Assembly: GCA_031976395.1 (NCBI GenBank)
Contig: DALYLJ010000057.1
Location: forward strand, 1-16,919
Length of the DNA stretch: 16,919 nt
Direction of reading: 5' to 3'
From: UBA11164 sp002420085
GTDB lineage: Bacteria > Pseudomonadota > Gammaproteobacteria > Xanthomonadales > Xanthomonadaceae
Position numbers and translations under genes: made by a program. Of this stretch, positions 1-9,875 are shown piece by piece (within the stretch, counting starts at the first letter, position 1; each line of letters begins with the position of its first letter). The notes under the pieces were generated by a model. It was given only the letters and a program-made list of their open reading frames with translations. It did not search any database and was not told where the DNA came from.

Positions 1-1403
1 CCGCCACTGCCGCCGCCATCGGAGCTGCCACCGGAACTGTCACCGGAACTGTCGCCGTTGCTTGAAGAAGAACTCGGCATGCGCGCTTGGTGGTAGGCGG
101 CCAGCGCGCCGCCGGCCAGCACGCTGGTGCCGGCCAGTGCCACGGCGATGCTCATGTCCTGGTCGCGCGGGACGCGCAGGGCATGCCGCCAGCGGTGCTT
201 GGCCAGGGCGAGATAGCGATCGCCAGCCCGGCTTCGTTGCGGTGGCGAGTACCACATGATCAGGCCATAGACGAGGGTGACGATCGACAACAGCACCAGA
301 AATCCGACCGGTTTGTCACGGTACATGCCGATGCCGATCTTGAGACATCCGAACACGAACAGGGCCAGCACCGGTCCGGTCGTCAATCGGGCGATGTGGG
401 CTCGGCGCTCGGCGTCCAGCCACAGGCCGCGCCGTTCCAGACTCGCGCCCAGTGCATCGAACTGCCGTCGGCCGAGCGTACCCGGTGGTTCGGGGGCGGC
501 GTAGCGGGCGATGTTGGAATAGACATCGTCCAGAGGCGTTTCCAGATCGGAATCGGTGGGTCGCGTGCGCAGGGTGCGGGTGGACTCGTCCCAGTAGACC
601 CAGCCACGCCGATGCAGCTCGGCGACGGCGGCGTCGGCGACCCGAGTCGGTCCGCCGGCCAGCATGGCGGTTTCCCAGACGCTCAGTGAGGGTGGAGATG
701 CGGTCGGGCCGGTCCGCAGGACACGGCGTTGAATCTGGGTGATCAGTACGACCGCCATCATCAGGGCGAAGTAGAGTTTCAGAAACGGCGCGCCGGTCCA
801 GTCGAGCGGGTTGCCGGTCAGGGCTGTTGCACTGGCGGGGAGCAACAGGGCCAGGGCAGCGAACGACAGAACACGCCGATCAAGCGCGGAAAGGCTGAGG
901 CGTGGTTTGGGCAGCAGCCATGCCCGTGACAGGTCTACGCGCCGGAACCGCTCCGGGCGGGCGAAGCGGCTCCGGGCATCGGGCCAGTATCGCTCCGGCG
1001 GTGGTCCGAAATAGCTGGCGTAGGCGGCCACCGTGTCGGCGTACTGAGCGTGGTAACGACGACCATCGGCGGCGCGCCCGCCGGTCGGGCCATGATGCAG
1101 GGAGACGCCCAGTACGTTCGGGCAGAAGCGCTGCCAGTAGTCGCGGCTGTCACACAGGTGCAGGTGCCAGACCTCATCGACTTCGGCGCTCGGGGTCAGT
1201 TCGATGCCCGTGACCACCGCAAGGAAACAGAAGCGGCGATATTCTTCGATCACGGCCAGTGCCTCGGACCGCGACAGCCCCTGTTCGCGCGCCAGCCGGG
1301 CGGTGAAGTCGAGCGGCTGGTCGGGGTCGTGCAACGGGTGGTCGGCGATCCGCTGCCAGAGCGCGCGTTCGGCATCGGTCCAGGTGGCAGGCGTCGGGAT
1401 CAT
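1..1403 (-). CDS. GRDP-like / TIGR04222-like membrane protein, C-terminus cut by window edge
   Basis: An uninterrupted minus-strand frame of 467 codons runs off the left edge, so its stop is not visible. Residues ~1-165 resemble glycine-rich-domain-protein-like (GRDP) N-termini: DEVWHLHL at 76-83, a following DYW...FC, HHGPT at 103-107, then a Tyr-rich stretch and FGPPPERYWP. Residues ~175-230 contain hydrophobic, probably membrane segments. Residues ~241-335 look like the TIGR04222 core (ETAMLAGGPTRVADAAV, then LHRRGW). Two more membrane segments lie at ~342-360 and ~366-384. From residue 443 the chain becomes a Ser/Gly/Asp-rich low-complexity tail that is still running at the edge. The ATG at 1403 is chosen because AGCGGA lies 8 nt upstream; an in-frame GTG at 1409 is the alternative. 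Function is unknown in both families. The paired His residues (80, 82, 103, 104) could bind a metal, but that is inference. The gene lies downstream of the antiporter on the same strand, 168 bp away. Confidence 0.82.
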   Translation of the reverse strand, partial: MIPTPATWTDAERALWQRIADHPLHDPDQPLDFTARLAREQGLSRSEALAVIEEYRRFCFLAVVTGIELTPSAEVDEVWHLHLCDSRDYWQRFCPNVLGVSLHHGPTGGRAADGRRYHAQYADTVAAYASYFGPPPERYWPDARSRFARPERFRRVDLSRAWLLPKPRLSLSALDRRVLSFAALALLLPASATALTGNPLDWTGAPFLKLYFALMMAVVLITQIQRRVLRTGPTASPPSLSVWETAMLAGGPTRVADAAVAELHRRGWVYWDESTRTLRTRPTDSDLETPLDDVYSNIARYAAPEPPGTLGRRQFDALGASLERRGLWLDAERRAHIARLTTGPVLALFVFGCLKIGIGMYRDKPVGFLVLLSIVTLVYGLIMWYSPPQRSRAGDRYLALAKHRWRHALRVPRDQDMSIAVALAGTSVLAGGALAAYHQARMPSSSSSNGDSSGDSSGGSSDGGGSG

Positions 1404-1571
1404 GATCACGGTCCGCTTCGGTTTTGCGCTGGCTGGCAGCTTATCGTGAAACGATGAAGTGGTCCCTGGCCGATGGCCCGTGGTTCGGGCCGGAGGCTGG
1501 GTGGTCTGGCAGCCGGTCGAGCGGTGGTCGGGGTTTGCCTGGGTTTGCCGGGGGTGGGTGGCCCTCCGGTG
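1404..1571. other. Short intergenic spacer between antiporter and membrane protein
   Basis: This 168-bp spacer separates two minus-strand genes. It is G-rich on the plus strand between about 1500 and 1600. I see no clear terminator with a T-tract and no recognisable promoter. Co-transcription of the two genes is possible but not shown. Confidence 0.4.
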
Positions 1572-3377
1572 TCACGGTCGGGGTCGTCGCCAGCGTGCCG
1601 CCAGGCGTTGCAGGGGGCTGGGGTCGGGCCGGCTGCCGGCGCTGGCGCCGAACAGGTGCAGGCCGATGCCGCCGAACTTGAGGCCGACCCGGCTGACCCG
1701 TTCTTCGTGCAGTTCGCGGGCGATCAGCACGGCATCACCGAGCACGAGTCGATCGCCGATCCGGGGCTGTTGATCGAAGCGGGTGGCGAACAGTTCGGCG
1801 GCGTTGTGTTGACGGTAGCGAGCCGGGATCGGCAGGGAGTAGAAGTCGGCCAGTTCCCCCAGCGGGACATCGCCAGGCAGAGCGAAGGCGCCGAAGACTT
1901 CGCGTTCGGCCTTGCGGGCTTCGGCCGGTTCGGCGAACAGCCAGTCGAGCCGGACGACATTGCCCGGCGGGGCCAGGAAATAGGCGTAGTCGCCGGCTTG
2001 CAGGGGGCCACCCTCGGGCGGCAGCAGGATGTGGCCATCGCGTACCCGCAGGGCGCTTCTGGCCCAACTCGGGAGCGTTGCGCCGGCGAGCACGGCACTG
2101 CCGGGCTCGACGCGATAGCCGACCAGTTCCGACTGCAACTGTCCGGGCAGGTCGAGTTCGACCCGGCGGATCGGTGGATCGCTGCGCGGCAGGGCTACGC
2201 GCAATCCGTAGGCGGCCGCGCGCAGGGTCCAGCCCTGCACCACCAGGGAGGCCATGACCACGACGAAGGCGACGTTGAACAGTGTTTCGGCACCGGGCAG
2301 GCCGACCAGCAGTGGAATCGAGGCCAGGAAGATGCCAACCGCGCCACGCAGGCCGACCCAGCCGATGAAGGCGATCTCGCGCTGCTTGAAGCCGAACGGT
2401 ATCAGGCACAGGGCGACCACGGCGGGTCGGATCACCAGCATGAGCGCTGCCGCCAGGGCCAGGGCCGGCCAGAGGGTGGCGAGCAGGGCGCTGGGAACCA
2501 CCAGCAGGCCGAGCACCAGAAACATCACCATCTGGGCAAGCCAGGTGCCGGCGTCCTGGACTGCGACCAGGTTGGCGTAGGCGCGCACGGGACGATTGCC
2601 CAGTACCAGTCCGGCCAGATAGACGCTCAGGAAGCCGCTGCCGCCAGCCAGATTGGACAGGGCGAACACCGCGATCGCGCCGGCCAGGGCCAGCAGGGGG
2701 TGCAGGCCGGACGGCAACGCCCAACGATTGAGCGCCCAGGCCAGGGTCAGGCCGCCGAGTGCGCCGAATGCCAGGCCGAAGCCGGCCTGGGCCAGCACCA
2801 TCCAGGCCAGCGAGGCGGGATCGGGCAGGTCGGTGGCGGCGATCCAGCCGACCAGCAGCAGGGTCAACAGGACGGCGACCGGGTCGTTGCTGCCGGATTC
2901 CACTTCGAGGGTGGCGGCGACCCGGCGCCGCAGGTGCAGGCCGCCGGCATGCAGCAGGAAGAACACCGCTGCCGCGTCGGTCGAGGCGATGATCGCGCCG
3001 AGCAGCAGGGCGTGGACGGTATCGAGGTCGAGCAGCCAGTACCCGGCCAGGGCGGTCAATGCGGCGGTCAGCACGACGCCGAGCGTGGCCAGCACGGCGG
3101 CCGGGGCGACGGCCGTGCGGACATCCTGGATGCGGGTCCGCAGTCCGCCATCGAACAGGATGACCGCCAGTGCCAGCGATCCGAGCAGGTAGGCGAGGCG
3201 ATAGTCATCGACCACCAGACCGACCGGGCCTTCGCGCCCGAACAGCATGCCGAGCACCAGGAACACCAGCAGCAGGGGCGCGCCGAACCGGCGTGCGACC
3301 AGGCTGGAGGCGATGCCGGCCAGCACCAGGATGGCGGCGGTGAGCAGATGGATATTGCTCAGTTGCAGGAGTTCCAC
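1572..3377 (-). CDS. nhaP2: K+/H+ antiporter, CPA1 family, NhaP2/CvrA type
   Basis: Inner-membrane monovalent cation/proton antiporter of 601 residues, a normal length for NhaP2/CvrA. Residues ~5-385 form a Na_H_Exchanger domain with about a dozen hydrophobic segments. Visible signature motifs are ASTDAAAVF around Asp134 and ESGSNDPVAV with Asn164-Asp165, the ion-binding pair of electroneutral CPA1 exchangers. A cytosolic part follows: a TrkA-C/RCK_C-like domain at ~395-470 and a CorC/HlyC-type domain at ~490-575. This domain order is typical of NhaP2, which exports K+ and related ions and helps control cell volume and pH. The start codon is GTG at 3377, preceded by GGAAG at 5 nt. No other ion-transport gene lies nearby. 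K+ rather than Na+ specificity is inferred from the C-terminal domains. Confidence 0.93.
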   Translation of the reverse strand: MELLQLSNIHLLTAAILVLAGIASSLVARRFGAPLLLVFLVLGMLFGREGPVGLVVDDYRLAYLLGSLALAVILFDGGLRTRIQDVRTAVAPAAVLATLGVVLTAALTALAGYWLLDLDTVHALLLGAIIASTDAAAVFFLLHAGGLHLRRRVAATLEVESGSNDPVAVLLTLLLVGWIAATDLPDPASLAWMVLAQAGFGLAFGALGGLTLAWALNRWALPSGLHPLLALAGAIAVFALSNLAGGSGFLSVYLAGLVLGNRPVRAYANLVAVQDAGTWLAQMVMFLVLGLLVVPSALLATLWPALALAAALMLVIRPAVVALCLIPFGFKQREIAFIGWVGLRGAVGIFLASIPLLVGLPGAETLFNVAFVVVMASLVVQGWTLRAAAYGLRVALPRSDPPIRRVELDLPGQLQSELVGYRVEPGSAVLAGATLPSWARSALRVRDGHILLPPEGGPLQAGDYAYFLAPPGNVVRLDWLFAEPAEARKAEREVFGAFALPGDVPLGELADFYSLPIPARYRQHNAAELFATRFDQQPRIGDRLVLGDAVLIARELHEERVSRVGLKFGGIGLHLFGASAGSRPDPSPLQRLAARWRRPRP

Positions 3378-3584
3378 GGCGTCTTCCGTGCCCGAGCGAT
3401 GCGATCATCTTAGCCGGCCTGAATCCGGGTCGGGCTGGGCGTTTCGGATCGACGAACTGGTTCGGATCGGCGGTCGGTGCTGTTCGGCGCGGGCCGGCAG
3501 GCGTGCAGGTGCCGGGGCGTNNNNNNNNNNTAGGGCTGCCTGAAGGCGCCTATCCCGCGCTTGCCGCGCGTGTGGCGGAACGCT
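3378..3584. other. Intergenic region containing the assembly gap
   Basis: About 200 bp lie between the antiporter start and the comM stop, interrupted by ten Ns. No gene, tRNA or clear promoter is visible on either side of the gap. On the comM side there is a small GC-rich inverted repeat (CGCGC-ttgcc-GCGCG, about 3556-3570) that might end comM transcription, but no T-tract follows it. The true distance between the genes is unknown. Confidence 0.5.
3521..3530. other. Scaffold gap (10 Ns)
   Basis: Ten consecutive N characters. A run this short and round is normally a placeholder between joined contigs, so sequence of unknown length may be missing here. Confidence 0.97.
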
Positions 3585-6002
<2,418 letters not shown>

Positions 6003-6039
6003 CGCCGGGCAGATGCGGATGCGGATGACGCCAGGGTTC

Positions 6040-6060
6040 GGCCGGACCGGTCATCCGGCC
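6040..6060. terminator. Hairpin between convergent PII and speE genes
   Basis: GGCCGGA and TCCGGCC, perfect 7-bp arms, flank a 7-nt loop. It lies 37 nt after the PII stop and 5 nt after the speE stop. There is no T-tract on either strand, so a bidirectional terminator is likely from position but not certain. Confidence 0.45.
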
Positions 6061-6064
6061 ACCG

Positions 6065-6922
6065 TCATTCGCGCAGGGCGTCGGCGACGAACGGCGGCAG
6101 AGCCAGTGCTGCCTTGTGGACATCGACGCTGTAGTAGCGCGTGGTGAAGCCCTTGGAGGCGGCGCCGCGCTCGCGAAAGCTGTCCAGTTCGCCACCCTTG
6201 CGGGCCATCGTGCAACTCCACCAGCCGGTCGGGTAGCAGGGCTGCGGAAAGCTCAGGGTGCGGAACACCTGGAAGCCAGCGCTGCGCATCTCGCTGCGCA
6301 TCGCCTTGATCAGGTCGATCTGCGCCAGCGGGCTCTCGCTCTGCTGGACCAGGATGCCGCCCGTGCGCAGGGCGCGCAGGCAACTGGCATAAAAGGCACC
6401 ATTGAACAGGCCCTCGGCCGGGCCGACCGGGTCGGTCGAATCGACGATGATCACGTCGATCGAGTCGGGCTCGGCATTGGCCATGTAGGCCACGCCGTCG
6501 TCGAACAGCAGTTCGGCGCGCGGATCGTCGTTGGATTCGCACAGCTCCGGGAAGTAGCGTTCTGCAAGTCGGGTGACCCGCTCGTCGATATCGACCTGGG
6601 TGACCCGCTCGACCTCACGGTGGCGCAGCACCTCGCGCAGCGTGCCGCAGTCGCCGCCGCCGATGATGACCACCCGCTTGGGGTTGGAATGGGTGAACAG
6701 CACCGGGTGCGACATCATCTCGTGATAGAGGAAGTTGTCACGGCTGGTCAGCATGATCGCGCCATCGATCACCATCAGCTTGCCCCAGTCGGTGGTTTCC
6801 CAGATTTCCAGGGTCTGGAAGGGCGAGCGCTCTTCGTGCAGCTTGGCGGTGACGCGGAAACCGATCGCGCTGCCGGTCGGTTGGAAATTCTCGTGGAACC
6901 AGGTGGCGTCCGGGGAGGTCAT
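6065..6922 (-). CDS. speE: Polyamine aminopropyltransferase (spermidine synthase)
   Basis: Transfers an aminopropyl group from decarboxylated S-adenosylmethionine to putrescine, giving spermidine in the cytosol. With the start at 6922 the protein has 285 residues, normal for SpeE. Visible motifs are WFHENFQPTGSAIGF near the N-terminus, WGKLMVIDGAIMLTSRDNF (46-64), the cofactor loop IGGGDCGTLREV (87-98, with Cys in place of the more common Gly) and VDSTDPVGPAEGLF with the catalytic-type Asp161 and Asp164. PQPCYPTGWWS near the C-terminus is also typical. The frame continues upstream, and a second Met at 6958 would add 12 residues. The start at 6922 is preferred because GGAAG precedes it, homologues begin here, and a -10-like TAAAAT overlaps the upstream Met. 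It diverges from speA. No speD is in the window. Confidence 0.95.
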   Translation of the reverse strand: MTSPDATWFHENFQPTGSAIGFRVTAKLHEERSPFQTLEIWETTDWGKLMVIDGAIMLTSRDNFLYHEMMSHPVLFTHSNPKRVVIIGGGDCGTLREVLRHREVERVTQVDIDERVTRLAERYFPELCESNDDPRAELLFDDGVAYMANAEPDSIDVIIVDSTDPVGPAEGLFNGAFYASCLRALRTGGILVQQSESPLAQIDLIKAMRSEMRSAGFQVFRTLSFPQPCYPTGWWSCTMARKGGELDSFRERGAASKGFTTRYYSVDVHKAALALPPFVADALRE

Positions 6923-6956
6923 GGGTCTTCCGTAGGTGTCGTCGAGCCAATCGGAC

Positions 6957-6962
6957 ATTTTA
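6957..6962 (-). promoter_or_regulatory. Candidate -10 element for speE
   Basis: Read on the minus strand this is TAAAAT, five of six matches to the sigma-70 -10 consensus. It would place transcription start near 6950 and give speE a leader of about 28 nt. No good -35 is seen at 16-18 nt upstream. Confidence 0.4.
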
Positions 6963-7017
6963 GCCGATGGCGGCAGATCGGCCGTGATCGGGGCGGCGGC
7001 AGTGATACAAGCAGGGA

Positions 7018-7023
7018 TACAAT
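7018..7023 (+). promoter_or_regulatory. Candidate -10 element for speA
   Basis: TACAAT, within GGATACAATG, matches five of six -10 consensus bases. Transcription would begin near 7030, leaving a leader of about 24 nt before the speA ATG. The -35 position is GC-rich and poor, so an activator may be needed. Confidence 0.42.
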
Positions 7024-7053
7024 GACCGGCCGTCAATCCAACCATGTATCGGC

Positions 7054-8943
7054 ATGACCGAGTGGTCTCTTGAGCACGCCCGCCGCCATTACGCCATCGC
7101 CCACTGGGGCGAGGGCTACTTCGGCATAGATGACGCAGGCCGCGTGGAAGTCCGGCCAAACCGTGCGCCGGAACAGGCCGTGGTGCTGACTGAGGTGGTC
7201 GACCGTGCGGTCGCCGAGGGCCTGAAACTGCCCTTGCTGGTGCGTTTCTCGGACATCCTGGGCGATCGCCTGGCCCGTCAGCAGGCGGCGTTCGAGCGCG
7301 CCATGGCGGCCGCCGATTACCGTGGCGGCTATTGCGCCGTGTATCCGATCAAGGTCAACCAGCATCGTGGTGTCACCGAAGAACTGGCCCGCCATGGCGA
7401 TGATGACCGGTTCGGGCTGGAGGCCGGTTCCAAGCCCGAATTGATGGCGGTTCTGGCGCTGGCGAGACCGGGCTCGGTGGTGATCTGCAATGGCTACAAG
7501 GATCGCGAGTACATCCGTCTGGCGCTGATCGGCCGACGCCTGGGTATGCAGGTGTTCATCGTCATCGAAAAGGCCAGCGAACTCGATCTGGTGGTCGAGG
7601 AGTCGCGCGCCCTGGCGATCGAGCCGCTGCTCGGCGTGCGCATGCGATTGGCCAGCCTGGGCGCCGGCAAGTGGCAGAACTCCGGCGGCGACAAGGCCAA
7701 ATTCGGGTTGTCGCCGCGTCAGGTGCTGGAACTGCTCGATCGGCTTGATCGCAGTGGCCTGTCCGCCAGCCTGCGCCTGCTGCACTTCCACATGGGCTCG
7801 CAGATTTCCAATGTCCGCGACATTGCCGGCGGCATGCGCGAAGCAGTTCGCTACTACGTGGAACTGTGCCGGCTCGGCTGCACCATCAGCCATGTCGATG
7901 TCGGCGGCGGGCTCGGTGTCGATTACGAGGGCACCCGCTCGCGCGGTGGCTGCTCGATCAATTACGGTCTCGACCAGTATGCCGCCACCATCGTCCAGCC
8001 GCTGGCCGAAGCCTGTCGCGACCACGATCTGCCGCCACCGATGGTGCTGTCGGAATCCGGTCGAGCATTGACCGCCCATCATGCCGTGCTGATCGCCAAC
8101 GTCTCCGAAGTCGAACCTGCACCGACCGGGCGGGTGCCGCCGACATCCGACAAGGAGGCGCCGGCCCTGCGCCATCTGCGGGAACTGCATGCTGCGCTGG
8201 ACAGTCGCCCGACCCTGGAGATCTATCACGAAGCCCTGCACTATCTTGCCGAAGGCCAGTCGCTGTTTGCGCTGGGCCAGATGGACCTGCGCGATCGTGC
8301 CCGCCTGGACGATCTGTTCTATGCCATCGCCCATGGTGTCCGCGCTCGTCTGAGCGGGGCCGGGGCCAGCCAGCGGGCGGCGATCGAGGAACTCGACCAG
8401 CGTCTGGTCGACAAGTACTTCGTGAATTTCTCGATCTTCGAGTCGATACCGGACGTCTGGGCGATCGATCAGGTGTTCCCGATCATGCCGATCGCTCGGC
8501 TCGACGAGGCCCCGACCCGACGCGGTGTGATCGCTGACCTGACCTGCGATTCCGACGGGCAGGTCGAACAGTACGTCGGCGCTGAAGCGCTCGACAGCGC
8601 CCTGGCCCTGCACCCGCTCCAGCCGGGACAGTCGTATCGGATAGGTTTTTTCATGGTTGGCGCATATCAGGACACCCTCGGCGACATCCACAATCTGTTC
8701 GGCGACACCGATTCGGTTGCGGTCAGGCTGTCCGATGACGGCGGCTATCAGCTCCGTCGTGAGCGTCGCGGCGACAATGCCGCCGTGCTGCTCGACTATG
8801 TCGGCTATGACCTCGACCGGCTCCGTGCCGCCTATCGCGACAAGATCGCCGCCGCCGGCCTCGATGACCGACGCGCGAGCGATTTCGCGGCCGCCCTGGA
8901 GGCCGGTCTGGACGCCTACACCTACTTGGCCGAAGCCCCCTGA
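7054..8943 (+). CDS. speA: Biosynthetic arginine decarboxylase (PLP-dependent, SpeA)
   Basis: Converts arginine to agmatine plus CO2, the first step of the agmatine route to putrescine. The 629 residues match SpeA length. The N-terminal PLP-binding TIM barrel includes CAVYPIKVNQHRG with the Schiff-base Lys100, FGLEAGSKPEL, ICNGYKDREYI and HFHMGSQISNVRD. VDVGGGLGVDYEGT follows, and the C-terminal beta domain has ADLTCDSDGQV with catalytic Cys498. The start at 7054 fits SpeA homologues (WSLEHARRHYAIAHWGEGYFGI). It is divergent from speE with 131 bp between start codons, so the two polyamine genes may share control. Putrescine formation also needs agmatine deiminase and N-carbamoylputrescine amidase, or agmatinase, and none of these is in the window. 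Two genes follow on the same strand at short spacing. Confidence 0.97.
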   Translation: MTEWSLEHARRHYAIAHWGEGYFGIDDAGRVEVRPNRAPEQAVVLTEVVDRAVAEGLKLPLLVRFSDILGDRLARQQAAFERAMAAADYRGGYCAVYPIKVNQHRGVTEELARHGDDDRFGLEAGSKPELMAVLALARPGSVVICNGYKDREYIRLALIGRRLGMQVFIVIEKASELDLVVEESRALAIEPLLGVRMRLASLGAGKWQNSGGDKAKFGLSPRQVLELLDRLDRSGLSASLRLLHFHMGSQISNVRDIAGGMREAVRYYVELCRLGCTISHVDVGGGLGVDYEGTRSRGGCSINYGLDQYAATIVQPLAEACRDHDLPPPMVLSESGRALTAHHAVLIANVSEVEPAPTGRVPPTSDKEAPALRHLRELHAALDSRPTLEIYHEALHYLAEGQSLFALGQMDLRDRARLDDLFYAIAHGVRARLSGAGASQRAAIEELDQRLVDKYFVNFSIFESIPDVWAIDQVFPIMPIARLDEAPTRRGVIADLTCDSDGQVEQYVGAEALDSALALHPLQPGQSYRIGFFMVGAYQDTLGDIHNLFGDTDSVAVRLSDDGGYQLRRERRGDNAAVLLDYVGYDLDRLRAAYRDKIAAAGLDDRRASDFAAALEAGLDAYTYLAEAP

Positions 8944-8978
8944 GCGCGGCGCGCAGCCATATCGACACGGGAAGCACG

Positions 8979-9863
8979 ATGGACGGACTCCGCTGCGGTT
9001 TCATCGGCCTGGGTGCCATGGGTACACCGATGGCCGGCCACCTCAACGCGCGCGGTCTGCTGGCGGTGGTCGGCAACCGCAGCCACGACAAGGCCATCGC
9101 CCGAGCAGCCGAATGGGGCGTGCGCGCCGCCAGTGAGCCGGCCGATTTTGCCGGTTGTGACTGTGTCGTGCTGTGCCTGCCGGCTGATCCCGACGTGTTG
9201 CAGTGGGTCGAGGCGTTGGCCGGCGTGCTCGCGCCCGGCGCCGTCGTGGTCGATCATTCCACCGTCGCCGCCGACACCGCCCGTCAGGCGGCCGAATGTC
9301 TCGATCGCGCCGGAATCGGCTTTCTCGACGCCCCGGTCTCCGGTGGTGTCGAAGGTGCGCGCAACGGCCGGTTGTCGATCATGGTCGGTGGGCGCGGCGA
9401 TCAGATCGAACGGATTCGCCCGGCCCTCGATGCCTATGCCGTCCGTATCGCCCATCTCGGCGCGGTCGGCCAGGGCCAGGCCTGCAAGGCGGTCAACCAG
9501 GTCATGGTCGCCGGCATCAACGAAGCGGTCTGCGAAGCGCTCGCGCTCGGACGCGCGCTCGGGCTCGACCCCGATGTCCTGCTGCCGACCCTCTCGGCCG
9601 GCGCCGCCGGCAACTGGTTTCTCGAAAAACGCGGCGCCACCCTGATGCGCGGCGAATTCAACCCCGGCTTCAAATGTGCCCACCTGCTCAAGGATCTCGA
9701 CATCGTTGCCGGCATGGCCCGCGCGGTCGGCATCGACAGCAGTGTCATCGCTCAGGCCAGCGTCGACTATCGGCGCCTGGTCGAGCGTGGACTGGGCGAG
9801 GCCGACACATCCGCACTCGTTCTACTCAAGGGACCGGTCGGAACCACCGACAGCAACTGCTAA
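8979..9863 (+). CDS. NAD(P)-dependent beta-hydroxyacid dehydrogenase (HIBADH / tartronate semialdehyde reductase family)
   Basis: A 294-residue Rossmann-fold oxidoreductase. The N-terminal nucleotide-binding motif is GFIGLGAMGTPMAGHL (7-22). Asn33-Arg34 at the end of the second strand suggests NADP(H) preference (inference). The substrate signature DAPVSGGVEGARNGRLSIMVGG (118-138) contains Ser121-Gly122-Gly123. The catalytic Lys170 is in GQACKAVNQ, and LLKDLDIV (236-243) carries the second conserved Lys/Asp pair. Relatives include 3-hydroxyisobutyrate dehydrogenase, tartronate semialdehyde reductase and succinic-semialdehyde/glyoxylate reductases; the substrate cannot be told from motifs. GGGAAG precedes the ATG at 4 nt. 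It starts 35 nt after speA and ends 12 nt before the FAH-family gene, so an operon is likely, although no link to polyamine metabolism is obvious. Confidence 0.9.
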   Translation: MDGLRCGFIGLGAMGTPMAGHLNARGLLAVVGNRSHDKAIARAAEWGVRAASEPADFAGCDCVVLCLPADPDVLQWVEALAGVLAPGAVVVDHSTVAADTARQAAECLDRAGIGFLDAPVSGGVEGARNGRLSIMVGGRGDQIERIRPALDAYAVRIAHLGAVGQGQACKAVNQVMVAGINEAVCEALALGRALGLDPDVLLPTLSAGAAGNWFLEKRGATLMRGEFNPGFKCAHLLKDLDIVAGMARAVGIDSSVIAQASVDYRRLVERGLGEADTSALVLLKGPVGTTDSNC

Positions 9864-9867
9864 GGAG
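9862..9867 (+). promoter_or_regulatory. Shine-Dalgarno site of the FAH-family gene
   Basis: AAGGAG overlaps the stop codon of the upstream dehydrogenase and lies 8 nt before the ATG. It is the best ribosome binding site in this operon and fixes the start at 9876. Confidence 0.8.
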
Positions 9868-9875
9868 ATGCACCC

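Noticed and set aside
87..689. 200-codon plus-strand open frame at the left edge
   Set aside because: Antisense to the TIGR04222-like membrane protein, whose minus frame is open across the whole stretch and carries recognisable motifs.
1473..3413. 646-codon plus-strand open frame opposite the antiporter
   Set aside because: Its product is Gln/Gly/Asp-rich low-complexity with no domain, while the opposite strand encodes a complete, motif-bearing CPA1 antiporter. It is an antisense shadow of high GC.
7022..7057. 11-codon leader ORF whose stop overlaps the speA ATG (ATGA)
   Set aside because: Its ATG overlaps the candidate -10 TACAAT, so it would lie upstream of the transcription start and not be in the mRNA.
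7033..8691. 552-codon minus-strand open frame opposite speA
   Set aside because: Antisense to a full SpeA with all catalytic motifs; no recognisable domain.
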